A stretch of DNA of 9,002 nucleotides, taken from the NCBI GenBank assembly GCA_022563075.1, contig JADFOC010000070.1, forward strand, positions 1-9,002, given 5' to 3'. Positions 7,679 to 9,002 of the stretch are shown here, one piece after another. The notes under the pieces are model-generated. The model made no database searches. It was not told where the DNA came from and saw only the letters and a program-made list of their open reading frames with translations. Position numbers and translations under genes: made by a program. Each line of letters begins with the position of its first letter. Within the stretch, counting starts at the first letter, position 1. Source of the DNA: Pseudomonadota bacterium. GTDB lineage: Bacteria; Pseudomonadota; Gammaproteobacteria; Pseudomonadales; Pseudohongiellaceae.

Positions 7679-9002
7679 TCAGGCTTGGGCGCTCTGCGTG
7701 GCCGGAACAGACGGCTGAGACGGGCTGACGGCTTCATCGTGTTGAGTTGTTTGGTTCCGCCTGGCAATGGCTGCTCGGATGAATCCGGAAAACAGCGGGT
7801 GGCCATCTCTGGGCGTTGAGGTAAATTCAGGGTGGAATTGGCAACCTACAAACCAGGGGTGATCAGGCACTTCGATGACCTCAACCAGCATGTCATCGGC
7901 CGATTTCCCCACTAGCTTGAGTCCCGCTTCGGCGAGCGTCTCCAGGTAATCATTATTGAATTCATAACGATGTCGATGACGTTCCATAATTTCTTCCTTG
8001 CCGTAGCAATCAAACGTGGTCGAATCCTTATCCAGTATGCATTTCTGAGCACCTAATCGCATGGTACCCCCGAGGTCAGAATTCTGGTCCCTGGTTTCGA
8101 TCGTACCGGTGGCGGTGGTCCATTCACTAATCAGAGCGATAACCGGGTGTTCGCAGTCCCGTTCAAATTCAGAGCTATTCGCGTTATTCAACCCGGCTAC
8201 ATTGCGTGCATATTCGATAACCGCCGCCTGCAGGCCTAGACAAATTCCCAGGAAGGGAATTTTATTTTCCCTGGCGTACTGTGCCGCCAGGATCTTTCCC
8301 TCAAATCCACGCTCGCCAAATCCGCCCGGTATTAGAATCGCATCCTGGTCACTTAGCATTTCAATTCCCTGCCCAAGCACATCGGCCGAGTCGATATAGC
8401 GAATATTAACCTTGGTGCGTGTGTGAATGCCGGCATGAATGATGGCTTCATTGAGTGACTTGTAGGCATCCAATAATTTCGTGTATTTACCCACCATGGC
8501 CAGATTGACTTCGTGCTTAGGATTTAACTGCGCCTCCACCACCCGGTCCCACTCCGAGTAATCCGCCGGCGGACAGTCCAGATGAAATTTCTTCACAATA
8601 ATCTCATCAATCCCCGCAGCCCCGAGAATTGAAGGGATGCGATAGATTGAATCGGTATCGGGTAATGACACCACGGCGGGCAATGCCACGTTGGTAAACA
8701 GCGCTATTTTCTTACGCGCCGCCTCGCCGATGTCGTGCTCCGAACGGCACACCAGAATGTCCGGCTGGATGCCGATGGAGCGTAGTTCCTTGACCGAATG
8801 CTGGGTGGGCTTGGTCTTGGTTTCACCGGCGGTACTGATGTAGGGCACCAGTGTCAGATGTATAAACAGGACTCGTTCCGGACCCAACTCGAGCCCAAGT
8901 TGACGCACTGCTTCCAGGAAGGGCTGCGATTCTATGTCACCCACCGTGCCACCGATTTCAACCAGGGCGAAATCGGCATCGCCGGCGCAATCGGTAACCC
9001 GG
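7679..9002 (-). CDS. pyrG: PyrG: CTP synthase, 5' end outside the window
   Basis: Makes CTP from UTP, ATP and glutamine; active as a tetramer. About 440 codons are present; the first 125 or so residues, including the P-loop, lie beyond the right edge. The frame is open through 9002, entering as [20 protein letters not shown], so the GTG at 8944 is an internal Val codon and not a start. Visible parts are the end of the synthetase domain ([12 protein letters not shown] with the conserved Glu, [19 protein letters not shown]), then a glutamine amidotransferase domain with the oxyanion block PGGFGERG, nucleophile Cys in LGICLGLQ (around 8240), the [10 protein letters not shown] and [10 protein letters not shown] blocks, and the His and Glu of [16 protein letters not shown]. 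Spacing from the first motif to the triad equals that of E. coli. The end is about 20 residues longer than in E. coli and is polar (Gln/Ser/Pro-rich). Confidence 0.98.
   Translation of the reverse strand, partial: RVTDCAGDADFALVEIGGTVGDIESQPFLEAVRQLGLELGPERVLFIHLTLVPYISTAGETKTKPTQHSVKELRSIGIQPDILVCRSEHDIGEAARKKIALFTNVALPAVVSLPDTDSIYRIPSILGAAGIDEIIVKKFHLDCPPADYSEWDRVVEAQLNPKHEVNLAMVGKYTKLLDAYKSLNEAIIHAGIHTRTKVNIRYIDSADVLGQGIEMLSDQDAILIPGGFGERGFEGKILAAQYARENKIPFLGICLGLQAAVIEYARNVAGLNNANSSEFERDCEHPVIALISEWTTATGTIETRDQNSDLGGTMRLGAQKCILDKDSTTFDCYGKEEIMERHRHRYEFNNDYLETLAEAGLKLVGKSADDMLVEVIEVPDHPWFVGCQFHPEFTSTPRDGHPLFSGFIRAAIARRNQTTQHDEAVSPSQPSVPATQSAQA

Noticed and set aside
8061..8399. Plus-strand open frames such as 8061-8399, 7241-7660, 5193-5528 and 176-379
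   Set aside because: All lie opposite strongly conserved minus-strand genes and their translations show no recognisable domain; they are antisense shadows.
8942..8944. GTG at 8944 as the start of the rightmost gene
   Set aside because: The frame stays open to the window edge and upstream codons encode conserved CTP synthase sequence (LVEIGGT), so this is an internal Val codon and the gene is cut by the window.

Overview
The window is a stretch of conserved housekeeping DNA from a gammaproteobacterium, with every gene on the minus strand. Read in the direction of transcription (right to left) the order is pyrG (5' end outside the window), kdsA, eno, ftsB, ispD, ispF, truD, pcm, a DUF368 membrane protein gene, nlpD. 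This is the pyrG-to-nlpD-rpoS neighbourhood of Pseudomonas-like Gammaproteobacteria; kdsA between pyrG and eno is as in Pseudomonas rather than E. coli. rpoS would be expected just beyond the left edge, but none of it is visible. I cannot name the genus.

Right half (about 5160-9002): the C-terminal four fifths of CTP synthase, then KDO-8-phosphate synthase (lipid A/LPS core precursor), enolase (glycolysis) and the short divisome protein FtsB. Middle (about 2793-5105): IspD and IspF, two steps of the MEP isoprenoid pathway joined by an ATGA overlap, and the tRNA pseudouridine synthase TruD, which overlaps the end of ispF. Left half (116-2729): the protein-repair methyltransferase Pcm, a ten-or-so-helix DUF368 (PopT-type) polyprenyl-phosphate transporter candidate, and the LysM/LytM lipoprotein NlpD, which activates a cell-wall amidase.

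Gaps between genes are at most about 63 bases and several genes overlap, so the region looks like one long transcription unit or a few nested ones, with no convincing intrinsic terminator. The shared theme is envelope supply and division: CTP and KDO for LPS, MEP-pathway isoprenoids for undecaprenyl carrier, a probable carrier-lipid recycler, FtsB for septal synthesis and NlpD for septal splitting.

Points that depart from the textbook arrangement: surE is missing from its usual place between truD and pcm; DUF368 sits between pcm and nlpD and is coupled to nlpD; nlpD appears to begin at TTG and has an unusual lipobox; and CTP synthase carries a roughly 20-residue polar tail. I see no mobile element, CRISPR array, tRNA, rRNA or clearly novel system. 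No stretch longer than 300 bases lacks a gene; the longest is the 115 bases at the left edge.
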